Source of the DNA: CAKOTZ01 sp964489885
GTDB taxonomy: Bacteria > Bacillota > Clostridia > TANB77 > CAG-508
DNA: 64,000 nt
Direction of reading: 5' to 3'
Assembly (NCBI GenBank): GCA_964489885.1
Contig: CAZAZX010000001.1
Span: forward strand, 1-64,000
In this document: positions 46,217 through 56,722 of the stretch, one piece after another
Layout of the letters: every line of letters begins with the position of its first letter
How positions within the stretch are numbered: the first letter of the stretch is position 1
The notes under the pieces: model-generated
Databases searched by the model: none
Told to the model about the DNA's origin: nothing
The model's input: only the letters and a program-made list of their open reading frames with translations
Position numbers and translations under genes: made by a program

Positions 46217-47085
46217 TTTGTTTCCATTACTTTCATTTAAATATTTATTATAAAACTCATCCATAGTTGATATATATTTTTGATCTTGAATTACTCTATA
46301 TTTCTCGTATTCATTTTCTGCCTTTTCTACTGCTTGTTTATGAGAAATATTTCCTGAATCTTTTAAAACATTTTTTCTTCTAAATTTTAATAGGCTATCT
46401 GTTGCATTTATCCAGTCTTTCATTGTCATAACATGTTTGTTAACCCCATATGTTCTTTATTTGAATCTGCTCTTGAATATATTAATTCAGCAGCAGTATG
46501 TCCAGAAATAGCATAATGTAGTTTATTTTGTACTATCTTAAAAAAAGCATATGCTTCTTCCGACTTTGGATTGTAGTCTGTTGATGTTGCAATAAATAAA
46601 TCTGTAATTTTTTGATAAGCCATTCTTTCGCTTGATCTAATTGTCTTAATTCTTTCTAGTAATTCATCAAAGTATTTAGCATCATACTTATTTCCTCTAA
46701 TGAATCTTTCATCATTAAGAGCAAAGCCTTTTGTCATATATTCCTTTAAAATCTTTGTTGCCCAAATTCTAAATTCTGTAGCTTTTTTTGAATTAACTCT
46801 ATAACCAACTGATATTATGGCATCTAAATTATAGAATTTAGTTTTATACTTTTTTCCATCTGAAGCAGTTACCGAGAATTCCTCGATAACTGAATTCTTA
46901 TCTAGTTCATTCTCTCTAAAAATATTTTTTAAGTGTAAGGATATATTATCTACAGAACAATCAAAAACTTCTGCCATACTTTTTTGATTTAGCCACAATG
47001 TTTCATCTTTAAATATAGCATCAACCACGACTTCATCATTTTCATTTTTATATATTAGAAAATTGTTTTTTTCTAATTCATCCAT
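46205..47085 (-). pseudogene. RhuM-family protein with internal deletion
   Basis: Residues 1-219 (TLWLNQKSMAEVFDCSVDN ... NKEHMGLTN) match the intact paralogue, then the frame ends at about 46426 and the last 74 residues (MKDWINATDSLLKF ... NKNGK) follow in another frame. About 50 residues in between are missing, so this is a deletion, not a CGG shift. Confidence 0.8.
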
Positions 47086-47175
47086 TTAAATTTTCTCCTT
47101 TTGAACTTATTATATATACATGTATTTAAAGTTTTGAATTTCACGCTTTTTTATCTATAATTTTACTACATTAAC

Positions 47176-47325
47176 CCCAAAATGTAAAAATCACCATTTA
47201 AAAAAGTGAGCATTTTCAAGGGTTTAGATGGAACTTTTGTAAAATTATGATTTCCCAGTTAATATTTGCTTTATTTTCCATTTTTTCTTCAGTAATTGAA
47301 TGACTTGAACACTCTCTATTTATAC
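47176..47325 (-). repeat. Cassette repeat, copy 6, with remnant gene end
   Basis: Unit with promoter TTTACA-17-TAAAAT for the RhuM pseudogene at 47085. At its other edge a fragment ending SITEEKNGK-stop (47271) is the last trace of a lost gene. This is the right end of the array. Confidence 0.75.
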
Positions 47326-47362
47326 TCCATTAGTTATAATTTTATATAACTATCGAAACACG

Positions 47363-49483
47363 TTATTTTTGCTTTTTAAATATCCACAATTTGCTTAAAA
47401 TATAATTTAATATAATAATAACCACTTGTCCTATAATTTTTACCAAGGTTTCATTACCATGCATTTTTTCTATACCAACATAAACAATAATTGTTTCTAC
47501 TATTAGTGTAAACACTCTAGCTAAAACAAAGTTTATAAACTCTTTAACTACTTTTATCTTGTTTTTACTATCTGTTTTAAATACAAAGATTTTATTTAAA
47601 ACATACATAAATATCACTGCAATAACCCATGAAACAATGTTACTAGCAACAACTGACAAGTCTAAAGCTCTACTAATCTTAAAACTAGCAACACTAACTA
47701 AAACACCTAGTGCTCCTGAAATTAAGTAATTTGCAATTTCTTCATGTTTTTCATACAAATTTAAAAAATAATAAACTATCTTTTTAAAAGGATTTCCTTT
47801 TTTAGCATTTTTTATTAAATAAACAATTGTAACTATTGAGAAAATATAACCCATTAAATATACTGGTAAGTTATACATAAAAAATGGTGAAGGTGCTGTT
47901 ATTAATACTAAAGGTTCCCTTCCCAATATTGTTAAGCCAATAAATGCCAATACCCATTTTTTGTTTACTAATAAAATTAAAACAGTTATCGAACATAGTA
48001 TTAATGGTATTAATAAATTCCAAAAAATATAATAATATGGTTTAACATTTAAGTTTTCATCAGTGCATGCAAGTAAATAAATTGTCTTATTTCTTAATGA
48101 ATTTGATAAAGGATATTTTTTTATTGAATTTATCTCTGCCCACAATTTTCCAGCAATATTAAATTTATCATATAGCTTTGAAGCAATACCTGGACCATTA
48201 TGCATATTGCTTATTACTCGACTTTTATTATTTTTTACTTCTATACCAGTAGAATCAATAAAATTTTTACACATAAAATTAATTGGTGGTTTTGGATAAT
48301 TTTTTAATAATGTAGAAAAAGCTTTTATCATTTCCTTATAGTCTTCATCACTATAATTTTTTCTTACAAGATTATTCCAATATAATGTAATTCCAGAACC
48401 TTTACTATTATATATCATATCTAATTTAAAAACATCATTTATTTCTTTTAACTCATTTTTATACTTATCTTTATCTGCAACTCGTACCACTTCAGTTAAA
48501 GAGTTAACATAGCCTGTAATTGAATAATTATTTGTTCCTATTAAATAATTATTTATTTTCATTATTGATAAAGTAGCAATTAAAGAAATCAATATAATAC
48601 TAAATATTTTTTTAATGCTTATCATTTTTCTGCCATATAATAATAACACAATTGCAACAGCAATTATATAGTAAATTGCTTCAGTTCTCCAAGAAGCTAC
48701 AATTATTGTTAAAATTGTTATATAAAAAGCTTCAATATTATCAATTTTTGTTTTGTTCAAATAATTTATCAATAATTTTGAAATTAATAATAAATCTATA
48801 TATGTATATATTCCCATTCTGAAGCCACTAAATAAATAGCTCAATACTGGTGGAAATATCGTTGGTAAAAATAATATTACTGCAAGAATTATTCTGTATT
48901 TTTTATTTTTTATATTAAGAGCATTTACAATTCCATTTATAGAATATCCAACTATAAAAGATGCAAATAAAATCTGAATCATAATAAATCCAGAAGCAAA
49001 TGGTAGCAATTGTAAGCATGCTCCCATATACAAACCAGACATAAAATGCTGCCATGCTGTCAAATCATATGATGAACAATTTTTTAAAATGTCAATATCA
49101 TCCAATGACCATGTCCCTGGCCATACAAATAGTAGTAATATAAAAGTTATAATAAAATAAATAACACCAATATATATTTCTCCTACATTTTTATTACTTT
49201 TTTTATTTTTATATAATCTACTAAAATTTGCAATAATAATATATAAAAATATAAATGAAAATACTTTTATTGCAACCATTTGAGATGTTACTCTAAAAGT
49301 TTTATTTGCTATATCTTGATTAAAGTAAGCAAACCTTACACCTAAAATATTCCATATAACCCAAAAAATTAATGTAATAGTTAAAGACTTTTTATCTATC
49401 AATTTTTTTAAAAACCCTTTTAAATCTATACCTTCTGTTAGTTTCATTTTATTATATATAACCCCTTTATTATAATTTTTCAA
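47363..49483 (-). CDS. Polytopic glycan-related membrane protein with C-terminal GtrA domain
   Basis: 706 residues. N-terminal about 560 residues have ten or more membrane helices and a large extracytoplasmic loop (residues about 330-460), as in DUF6020/polyisoprenyl-sugar transferases. The last 130 residues form a GtrA domain (YLISGALGVLVSVASF, YVLNKIFVFKTDSKNK, YILSKLWIF), a four-helix family that flips or transfers undecaprenyl-linked sugars. Overlaps the nucleotidyltransferase gene by 14 nt. Role in surface-glycan assembly inferred. Confidence 0.72.
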   Translation of the reverse strand: MKNYNKGVIYNKMKLTEGIDLKGFLKKLIDKKSLTITLIFWVIWNILGVRFAYFNQDIANKTFRVTSQMVAIKVFSFIFLYIIIANFSRLYKNKKSNKNVGEIYIGVIYFIITFILLLFVWPGTWSLDDIDILKNCSSYDLTAWQHFMSGLYMGACLQLLPFASGFIMIQILFASFIVGYSINGIVNALNIKNKKYRIILAVILFLPTIFPPVLSYLFSGFRMGIYTYIDLLLISKLLINYLNKTKIDNIEAFYITILTIIVASWRTEAIYYIIAVAIVLLLYGRKMISIKKIFSIILISLIATLSIMKINNYLIGTNNYSITGYVNSLTEVVRVADKDKYKNELKEINDVFKLDMIYNSKGSGITLYWNNLVRKNYSDEDYKEMIKAFSTLLKNYPKPPINFMCKNFIDSTGIEVKNNKSRVISNMHNGPGIASKLYDKFNIAGKLWAEINSIKKYPLSNSLRNKTIYLLACTDENLNVKPYYYIFWNLLIPLILCSITVLILLVNKKWVLAFIGLTILGREPLVLITAPSPFFMYNLPVYLMGYIFSIVTIVYLIKNAKKGNPFKKIVYYFLNLYEKHEEIANYLISGALGVLVSVASFKISRALDLSVVASNIVSWVIAVIFMYVLNKIFVFKTDSKNKIKVVKEFINFVLARVFTLIVETIIVYVGIEKMHGNETLVKIIGQVVIIILNYILSKLWIFKKQK

Positions 49484-50189
49484 ATTTTTTAACTTCCTCT
49501 GGTGTTCCTAATACATGTACTTTCTCTTTTGGTAAATTAGATATTTTTACTATTAATCCTTTTTCAATCATATAATTATATAAGGGAGCAATATACTTTT
49601 CATTTTTTTCCAAATGAGAATCGTCATTATAATATTCATTATATATTTTTTCATATAATCTACAAGTTTTAAAATAATATAATCCAATTGTACAATTATT
49701 AGAAATTCTTTGCTTTTCCCTTACTTCAATTGCATTTTCGTTTTTATCTAATTTAACAAAGCTCCAATGGTCGCCTTCTCCATTAAAGCATGGAATAAAT
49801 CCATCTCCTTGTATATCTGAATATTTTATAACATTAGGTTCTACATATGTATCTATATTATAAATAATAGCCTCTTCATTTTCTTTCCAATATTTTTTAG
49901 CCAATAATGCAGTAGTTGCTTGTCCATCAGTTAATTTATCTAATTCTATTATGTTAAAATCTGTAATTTCTATTTTTTCACATTCTTTTTTTATAAATTC
50001 TTCTCCATTATTTTCTTTTCTATCAATAAAAATATATTTAACATTTTCTTGTTTATTAAAATCAGCTAAACTTAGCATAGACCATTCAAATAATGTTTTG
50101 TCTTTAACTTCAATCATATATTTTGGTACATTATATCCAGCTTTTCTAAATCTTGATCCAAGTCCGGCCATTGTAATAATAATATTCAT
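49470..50189 (-). CDS. Sugar/alcohol-phosphate nucleotidyltransferase
   Basis: 239 residues from ATG 50189 (AAGGAG 11 nt upstream; upstream codons belong to the HAD remnant). N-terminal IIITMAGLGSRFRKAGYNVPKY is the NTP-binding loop of the GlmU/RmlA-like superfamily; IIYNIDTYVEP and GEGDHWSFVKLD follow. It should make an NDP-activated precursor for the glycan operon. Substrate unknown. Confidence 0.85.
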   Translation of the reverse strand: MNIIITMAGLGSRFRKAGYNVPKYMIEVKDKTLFEWSMLSLADFNKQENVKYIFIDRKENNGEEFIKKECEKIEITDFNIIELDKLTDGQATTALLAKKYWKENEEAIIYNIDTYVEPNVIKYSDIQGDGFIPCFNGEGDHWSFVKLDKNENAIEVREKQRISNNCTIGLYYFKTCRLYEKIYNEYYNDDSHLEKNEKYIAPLYNYMIEKGLIVKISNLPKEKVHVLGTPEEVKKFEKL

Positions 50190-50205
50190 AACAATTAATC
50201 TCCTT

Positions 50206-50408
50206 TTATTTATGTTTTCTTGAAGAATTTTTACAAATTTGTTCAAGTTCTTCAAATGAATGATTCAAAAATTAATCAGGTCTTACTGTTCTGTCATCTA
50301 TGTATAATCCTCTATATCTGATATTAAATCTTTATATTCTTCATCTTTATTTTTTATAGGACATAATGTCCCATCAATATCAAATACTAAACTAACATCT
50401 TCATACAT
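50206..50408 (-). pseudogene. HAD-family phosphatase remnant
   Basis: ATG 50408 overlaps the kinase-like stop. The first 31 residues (MYEDVSLVFDIDGTLCPIKN) hold the HAD catalytic DxDGT motif; then most of the gene is deleted and the C-terminal part (YIDDRTVRPD, stop, FLNHSFEELEQICK) follows in another frame with a nonsense codon. Capsule-type HAD phosphatases commonly sit here, so the operon lost this step or it is supplied elsewhere. Confidence 0.8.
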
Positions 50409-51840
50409 TTGCTTCAATCTCATTTATTATATTGATTGCATTTAGAATAAATCCAAAAACTTTATGTGGATTATCAATATGTAATGGTAACATTGATAAA
50501 AATAAACTAGCTTCATATATTCTAATCAAATTATATTCAAATCCATATTTATTTAAATATTCTTTAAATATTTCCACATATTTTTTATTATCAAAATTTA
50601 TATTTAAATTAAATTTCATATTTTTATCTAATTCAATAGAAAATGCATCAACATTGAAAAAATCATAATTACCACAAATTGAATGTGATAATTTTGCAAT
50701 ATCATAATATTGGTCAGTCCATAATTCCTCTTCTTTTAAACATCCTTTTGGGTCAATCAATCTTAATAGATTTATTTCTTTGCTATATAACATATTAGCA
50801 AAAAATACATCACCATGTCCTATAACAAATTTGTACTTTTTATCTTTAATATATTTTTTCTTAGCATAATAATATAACTTTTTATATTCTTCAATTATAT
50901 CATCAATTGAATTATACTCTGTGCCACTTTGGATTAACAATTTTAAGTTTTTGTATTGCTCTAATTTTTTTAAATTTTCTACTCTTTTTTCTACCTTTTT
51001 TATATATAGTTCATCTTGCATTTTTTCAAATTCATCTTTTGAAATATCTCTTTGTGGTCTAATACTAAAGAAATAAAAGATTTTGTCCATTATATGTCTA
51101 AATTCTTTTTCATCTATTGCTTCATGTGTCCATCTTATAGCAATATCAGTCATTGGCATTCTTTCCATTGTGTAAGAAGCATAATCACCATGGTCTTTAA
51201 AATTATATGGCATTACCATCCATGATTTCATTTCTTCAGGTAATAACCAATAATATTTATATTCTTTTTCCATTTTTAATTTATCTTTGCTTTTCTTTGT
51301 AACTATATATTTGTCCCCTTCCAAAGAATTAAAAAATCTTGAATCAAATCCTCCTGAAATATAAATGAGCAAATTATCATATTCTCCTAAATCCATAAAA
51401 TAATTTATTTCAGTAACATTTTCTTTTTCGAATTCTATATTTCCAACTGATGTATACTCTTTCAAAAAATTCAAATAATCACCTTTATTTGAAAAAATAA
51501 CTCCTATATTAGTGTTATTTTTTAATGTCATTGTTTGCTTAATAAATTGTAATTTTTCCAATAACACATCAAACTTTTCATTATCAGTAATTGCATAATT
51601 AGACATAATATGGAAAAATATTGTATTATTAGAATAGCTTTTAATAAATTTAAAATCATTCAATTTATCAATTTTTATAAAATCAATATCTAATTTTAAT
51701 TTATTTATCTCATCTTCTATTCTTGTAAATAATTTTTTTCTTTTCAATACAATATTTCCAAAACTTTTGTCTCCAATTATTGTTTTTATTCTATCTTTTG
51801 GAGTTATAGTATCATCATAAACTAAAGCTACTTTTTGCAT
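50401..51840 (-). CDS. APH-like kinase of glycan operon
   Basis: 479 residues. C-terminal part has the aminoglycoside-phosphotransferase/choline-kinase signature: VIGHGDVFFANMLYS (Brenner motif), LRLIDPKGCL (metal-binding Asp), YYDIAKLSHS. The N-terminal about 180 residues have no recognised domain. Next to a nucleotidyltransferase and HAD remnant, it likely phosphorylates a small sugar or alcohol for surface polymer decoration. Confidence 0.78.
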   Translation of the reverse strand: MQKVALVYDDTITPKDRIKTIIGDKSFGNIVLKRKKLFTRIEDEINKLKLDIDFIKIDKLNDFKFIKSYSNNTIFFHIMSNYAITDNEKFDVLLEKLQFIKQTMTLKNNTNIGVIFSNKGDYLNFLKEYTSVGNIEFEKENVTEINYFMDLGEYDNLLIYISGGFDSRFFNSLEGDKYIVTKKSKDKLKMEKEYKYYWLLPEEMKSWMVMPYNFKDHGDYASYTMERMPMTDIAIRWTHEAIDEKEFRHIMDKIFYFFSIRPQRDISKDEFEKMQDELYIKKVEKRVENLKKLEQYKNLKLLIQSGTEYNSIDDIIEEYKKLYYYAKKKYIKDKKYKFVIGHGDVFFANMLYSKEINLLRLIDPKGCLKEEELWTDQYYDIAKLSHSICGNYDFFNVDAFSIELDKNMKFNLNINFDNKKYVEIFKEYLNKYGFEYNLIRIYEASLFLSMLPLHIDNPHKVFGFILNAINIINEIEANV

Positions 51841-52688
51841 TTTATCTTATCTCCTAACTTTTTAATATACATAATAATTAAAATTCCCATTATAGATATA
51901 ATTCCAATAGAAACATAAATACTTAAAATAATATTTTTTCCACCAAAAAATGCGTCATTAAGATAATTAGATATAGCTAATGAGCTCATTTTAATATTAT
52001 AGAATTTTGCTGTTAATTCCATAAATAAAATTTCAAATCCCCATGATACAAAAGTAAGTAAAAATAATAATGGGAATCTACCCCTTATCATTTTTTTAGC
52101 ACTTAAATATATGTTATTAACTTCTTCAAGCATTTTTAAAGCATAAACACTATTTTTATTTTCTTTTTTTGTAATAAAAAATGTATTTAAATATGTATAT
52201 GTAGATTCAAATGTTGTAAATATTATAAAGAATAAAACTAAAAATAATATTATTAACATAGTTATTGTTTGAATTTCTACTTTATTGATTAATGATATTG
52301 CTATAAGCATTATTGATAAAACAATTGCATCAAAAAACTTGTCCATTAAAACAATTATTATACCATTTAAATAATGTTTATTTTTATTTCCAATTAAATA
52401 CATTCTATAAAATTCACCTATTTTATATGGTAAACATATATTAACAAAAAGTGAAGTTGTATAAATTTTGAATAAATCAACTGATTTTATATTTTCTTCA
52501 AGAGAAATAACATATAATCTAAAAAATTTAAATAATTGAATTATTATAAATATTAACACTAATACAATTAAAGTTATTGGATTATTAAACTGTTTAAAAT
52601 TTATTAAATCTTTTTTTATTATAAAAATTATAGTGAGTATTAAAAAAAACAAATTAATAAAATAATATAGTGCTTTATTTTTCTTCAT
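51828..52688 (-). CDS. LPG-synthase-TM/flippase-like membrane protein
   Basis: 286 residues with about eight membrane helices; FFRLYVISLEENIKSVDLFKIY, NICLPYKIGEFYR and LSIYVSIGIISIMG fit the lysylphosphatidylglycerol synthase TM (UPF0104) family used in lipid-linked glycan pathways. Overlaps both neighbours, so translationally coupled. Confidence 0.78.
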   Translation of the reverse strand: MKKNKALYYFINLFFLILTIIFIIKKDLINFKQFNNPITLIVLVLIFIIIQLFKFFRLYVISLEENIKSVDLFKIYTTSLFVNICLPYKIGEFYRMYLIGNKNKHYLNGIIIVLMDKFFDAIVLSIMLIAISLINKVEIQTITMLIILFLVLFFIIFTTFESTYTYLNTFFITKKENKNSVYALKMLEEVNNIYLSAKKMIRGRFPLLFLLTFVSWGFEILFMELTAKFYNIKMSSLAISNYLNDAFFGGKNIILSIYVSIGIISIMGILIIMYIKKLGDKIKCKK

Positions 52689-53472
52689 TTTCTATCTCCC
52701 TAAAACTATAATTATCTATCTTTTTTTCTCTTAACTCTTTTGTAATAAATTTATGGTTAAACATATACTTTATAAGCATACCCAAAACATTAAATGCCTG
52801 ACTTGTAAGTTTAACATTTGAAACTTGATCTGATTCTTTCCATAAAATTGGAAAAAATTTAATATCTTGTTTATAATAGTTTGTTGCTAAAATCATACAA
52901 TAATTGAATGTTAATCTATCTGGGAATTTATGATAAAAATTATTTTTTAACATATTTACATTGTACAAATTTAGACCAGATCCTAAATCATATATTTTTT
53001 TATGTACAACTATTGAAAATAATACATTATATACTCTATTTCCAAAAGTTCTAAATTTGGAATACCCTTCCAACCTTGAATTTTTCATAAATCTTGCACC
53101 TAAAAGGCAATCATGTTTTTTATATTCTCCATTTTTTAAGTATGGCAATATATCTTTTATATCACCTTGGTCGTCTCCATGCAAAACAATAACATAGTCA
53201 AAATTATTTTTTATTGCATAGTTAAAAGCCACTTTATGTGATCCACCTAAATTATAATTGTCATCATTTCTAAGTACTTTTATTGGCTTTTCTTTATGTT
53301 CTTTTTTGTAATCTAATACTACTTTTTCAGTATTATCTGTGCTCCTATTGTTTATAAAAATAATTTCTGTTAAATATTCTAATATTTCATTGTTTATACT
53401 ATCTAGTACTCTTATGATTTGTTTTTCACAATTGTATCCTGGAATAAAAATTAGTATTTTTTCTTTGTTCAT
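52675..53472 (-). CDS. Family 2 glycosyltransferase
   Basis: 265 residues, GT-A fold like dolichol-phosphate mannosyltransferase: ILIFIPGYNCEKQI, INNRSTDNTEKV, NDDNYNLGGSHKVAFNY and VLHGDDQGD (DxD-type metal site). First gene of the glycan operon, RBS GGGAG about 10 nt before ATG. It probably loads a sugar on a polyprenyl carrier. Confidence 0.88.
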   Translation of the reverse strand: MNKEKILIFIPGYNCEKQIIRVLDSINNEILEYLTEIIFINNRSTDNTEKVVLDYKKEHKEKPIKVLRNDDNYNLGGSHKVAFNYAIKNNFDYVIVLHGDDQGDIKDILPYLKNGEYKKHDCLLGARFMKNSRLEGYSKFRTFGNRVYNVLFSIVVHKKIYDLGSGLNLYNVNMLKNNFYHKFPDRLTFNYCMILATNYYKQDIKFFPILWKESDQVSNVKLTSQAFNVLGMLIKYMFNHKFITKELREKKIDNYSFREIENEEK

Positions 53473-53618
53473 CTTTTTCTCCCTTTATATTATCTTTATT
53501 TTTTATTTGAATATTTTATCCAATGTTTTTTATTTATTATTTTGTATTAAAATCAAAACATTAAATAATTGGTGGAGATGAGGAGGGTCAAACTCCTGTC
53601 CATAATATCTTCCAAATC

Positions 53619-53714
53619 TCATTTAAAATTTGTCATATCAACATATGGTTTTTCATTATCAACTCTATCATATATTAATTCTGCTGCTGTATGTTCATGA
53701 GAACAGCCTAATGT
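53619..53714 (-). pseudogene. RhuM fragment
   Basis: The fragment HEHTAAELIYDRVDNEK matches the conserved GHTAAELIYSRADSNKEH of RhuM, then stops. A displaced remnant of the 39-47 kb array. Confidence 0.65.
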
Positions 53715-53805
53715 AAAAATCTTAAAGTAAAAATCCAGTATTTTAAGTGTTTGAAATAGATTTTATATAAATACACGTATTCCAATTAATATTAGTTTTA
53801 TTTTA
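53708..53805 (-). repeat. Degenerate cassette repeat, copy 7
   Basis: Resembles the array unit (AATGTAAAAATC start, INxNYWN-coding end) but heavily diverged; next to the RhuM fragment. Confidence 0.5.
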
Positions 53806-53813
53806 ATTTAACT

Positions 53814-54347
53814 CTAACATAGCCAATTTATAATATTTATTTTTTTAATTCCATTATAGTCAGTATCAAGGTCATTATCCATTGTCAACAAATACTTTGG
53901 ATAAAAATCTCCAGTTTTTTGAAGAGATTTTAGTTCTCTTTCCAATGTATTTTCATCTCTTACGCTTAGGGAAACTTGATAGTATTCTAAGCCGTTTTCA
54001 TTTTCTGCAACAAAATCAATTTCCAATTCATCTACCTTGCCTGTATAAACTTTATATCCCATTCTTAATAATTCTAAATATACAATATTTTCTAGCATAT
54101 GTCCCATATCTTGTGATGCCTTTTTACCCAAAAGATAATTTCTAAACCCCATATCTACAGCATAATATTTATATCCACTTGCTAAAGCTTTCTTTCCTTT
54201 TACATCAAACCTATCAAATATTGTTGATTTTCCACATCTTCTAATTCCTGTTACTATTTTTATTATGTCTTTATCTTTTAATTTTATCAATTTATCTAGG
54301 TAATTCTGTCTTTGTATTATAAATTTCACCTCATTATTAATATACAC
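53814..54347 (-). pseudogene. AAA_14/DUF4143 ATPase with internal deletion
   Basis: Starts with the Walker A region (TGIRRCGKSTIF, residues about 34-45), then jumps in frame to the DUF4143 end (DVKGKKALASGYKYYAVDMG, YKVYTGKVDELEIDFVAE, YYQVSLSV). About 240 residues present in the full paralogue at 61887 are missing, including Walker B. Possibly not functional. Confidence 0.75.
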
Positions 54348-54365
54348 TAATGTTCATAAAAAAAT

Positions 54366-54398
54366 CAAGAGTGTTGAAAAAGATTTCCAACACTCTTG
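54366..54398 (-). terminator. Terminator downstream of surface-protein operon
   Basis: 11-bp stem CAAGAGTGTTG/CAACACTCTTG with T run on the minus strand (GATTTTTTT). It separates the surface-protein genes from the ATPase remnant. Confidence 0.8.
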
Positions 54399-54460
54399 GC
54401 TTTTCTTATATACTGGAAATATTTTATTTTTAGCATGAACATTTTAAGGCAAAATATACA

Positions 54461-54492
54461 AAAAGGAATGAAACATAATTTTCATTCCTTTT
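54461..54492. terminator. Bidirectional terminator after the surface protein
   Basis: 13-bp stem (54461-54473 with 54480-54492) around CATAAT, with A/T runs at both ends, just downstream of the stop at 54505. Confidence 0.8.
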
Positions 54493-54504
54493 TTATATAT
54501 TTTA

Positions 54505-56671
54505 TTATTTATCTACTAATTGATATTTGCTTATCCAATAACCTCTCAATTCTTTTCCATTGAAGGTAAATGCTTCTGGTACCTTATATCCTGTTGTGCA
54601 ATTTTCATTTGTTATATCTGTTGTAACAAATACAACTTCTGTTCTTTGTTTTGCCTTATCCGCATCTGTTATTGCATATTCATACCTTGGTATCCAAGTA
54701 AAATATGATACCTTATCATTTGCTTTTACAACTATATTTGCCCAATTTTGTGTTGCATAGTCGTACCAATTATTTGGTGCAGATTCGCTAATTGGAATAT
54801 CGCTATGCTCTGTTCCATCTGCATCGTAATATACATAAAATGTTTTGTCTTTTTCAAAGCCTGTTAAATCTGGTGTTACATCAACGCTTGTTTTAACTTT
54901 CTTTGTTACTGCTCCTACAAAATTATCTTCTGCATCTCGCAAAATAATATTTATTGTATATTGCGTGTTTGCTTTAAGTCCAGAATAAGCATAGTGTTCT
55001 GTTAGGCTTGTTCCGTTGTTTACCTTATCTCCATTTAAGTAATATTCGATTTTTGTTGGTGTTCTGCCTGTTGAATTTGATATATCCCCAACAATTAAGC
55101 TATTGCTTCCTGCTGAAATTTCTGCATTTACTTTTGCTGTTCCTTCTGCTAGCTGATATTTGCTTACCCAATATCCTGTTAACTCTGTTCCATTAAAGGT
55201 GAATGCTTCTGGTATTTTGTATCCATCTGTTGTTTCTGTTGTTGTACCCTTCAAGAATTTAATATATGTTCTTTGGCTTACCTTATTTAACATATATTCG
55301 TATCTTGGTATCCATGTTAAATATGTTTCAAGTCCATTATTTCTTGTAACAACATTTGCCCAATTTGCTATTGAATAGTTGTACCATTCTTCTGGTGCAG
55401 GTTTACTAATTGGTGTTTCGTTATGTTCTTTGCCATCTTCATCCCAATATACGTAGAAGGTTGTATCTGGGTCAAATTGTGAAACATCTGGTGGATTTGG
55501 GTCTGAGACTTCGTTTGTTTTTGTCATACTTCCTATTATTTCCCCATTTGCATCTAAAATGGTTACATTAATTACTTTTTCACCTTCAGGTATGTCTGTA
55601 AATGTATATCCACTAGAAGTAGAATCCTTTTCTCTATGTCTTTCAACACCATCTAAATAATATACATATTCTGCAACTGTTTTATCTGTATTTAAAGTAA
55701 TTTCCTGTATATTAATTGTTTTTAAATTAACAGTTGCCGCATAATCTATTATATATTTAGATAGTTCATTTAATTGATATTTACTTATCCAATAGCCTGG
55801 AATAATGCAATTTTCATTATTTCCTATAGTATGCTCTCCAAATTGTTGTATAAAGTTAAATGCTTCTGGTATTTTATATCCCTGTGATTCTAATGTTTCC
55901 CATGTTGTAATATTTCCACTTGAGTCTTGGTAATTGTTATACACATCTATAAATTTTACATCCATTCTTTCATTTCCAGCTGTTTGATTTTTAGAATCTA
56001 CTTTGTAGCAATAGCGTGGTATCCACACATAATATGAACTTAGACCCTCATTTTCGCAATATATATTTGCCCAATGTGCGTCTCCGTGCACCTTCTGTAT
56101 TTGTATTATTATAGTTATACCAATTATCTGGTTTTGTTCCTACTAAAAAATTACCTGGTACTAAATTTCCACTTGAATTTATATATAAATATCTTGTTTT
56201 TTTCTTCTCAAATGATGAAACATCTGGTTCATTTGAATAAACTCCATTTACTAAAGAATATGTACCTTGAATTCTTGGAATTTCAAAGTCCACTGTTAAA
56301 GTCTTTTTTGTTCCATTTTTTAAAGTCACTTCAAAATTATATGGATTATAGTCATCTTTTTTTGTTTTTCTATCTTCCATTTCATAATCAAATGAAACCT
56401 TTTCTTTTCCATTGCCAGAAATTTGCATATTATCTTTCTTTACAAATTCTATACCTTTTTCCTCATATACTGTTACTAAACATTTTCCAATTTTTCCATT
56501 AACTTCATATACTTGATAATTAATTTCTGGTAATTTTTCTGCATTTTTCTTTTCAATTGCCTGTCTAATACTTGAAACTGAAACAACAACAAGAAGGAGC
56601 AAAATTAATGCTAAACTTAAAATTAATATTATTTTTTTATTTAATTTTCCTCTCAATTTTAATTTTTTCAT
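54505..56671 (-). CDS. Large surface protein with WIPRY/SKYQL modules, +1 shift at CGG
   Basis: 721 residues after skipping the C of CGG 56086-56084; the raw frames split at EGA/GDAHWAN. N-terminal single membrane helix (residues about 12-36). Three modules follow, each with WANI..., Y.TWIPRYEY, GYKVPEAFTFNG and GYWISKYQL, probably C-type-lectin/FGE-like beta domains, separated by Fn3-like linkers. The last two modules are nearly identical to those of the neighbouring prepilin-like protein. Anchored outside the cell; ligand unknown. Confidence 0.78.
54512..55497 (-). repeat. Long direct repeat, copy A
   Basis: About 980 bp that match 56731-57715 with few changes over most of their length; encode the last two surface modules. 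Recent duplication or gene conversion. Confidence 0.85.
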
Positions 56672-56693
56672 AATTTTGCTCCTTTTTTTGTAT

Positions 56694-56721
56694 TTACGGA
56701 CGTGCGATGCACGACCCTACG
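56694..56721. repeat. Short palindromic (REP-like) element
   Basis: CGTAGGGTCGTGCATCGCACGTCCG on the minus strand, GC-rich and palindromic (GTGCGATGCAC core), between two surface-protein genes. Looks like a dispersed REP-type element; a related GC-rich patch is at 63345-63390. Confidence 0.55.
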
Positions 56722-56722
56722 A

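Noticed and set aside
46426..46440. RhuM break considered as a CGG shift
   Set aside because: About 50 residues found in the intact paralogue are missing, so it is a deletion.
39646..47325. CRISPR or integron attC array
   Set aside because: Spacing is gene-sized, repeats are about 110 bp with promoters and no attC-type paired R/L boxes or spacers; no integron integrase or Cas gene is nearby.
56075..56090. Apparent 10-bp insertion in the surface-protein gene
   Set aside because: A simple skip of the C in CGG restores the frame with GAGDAHWAN, so no insertion is needed.
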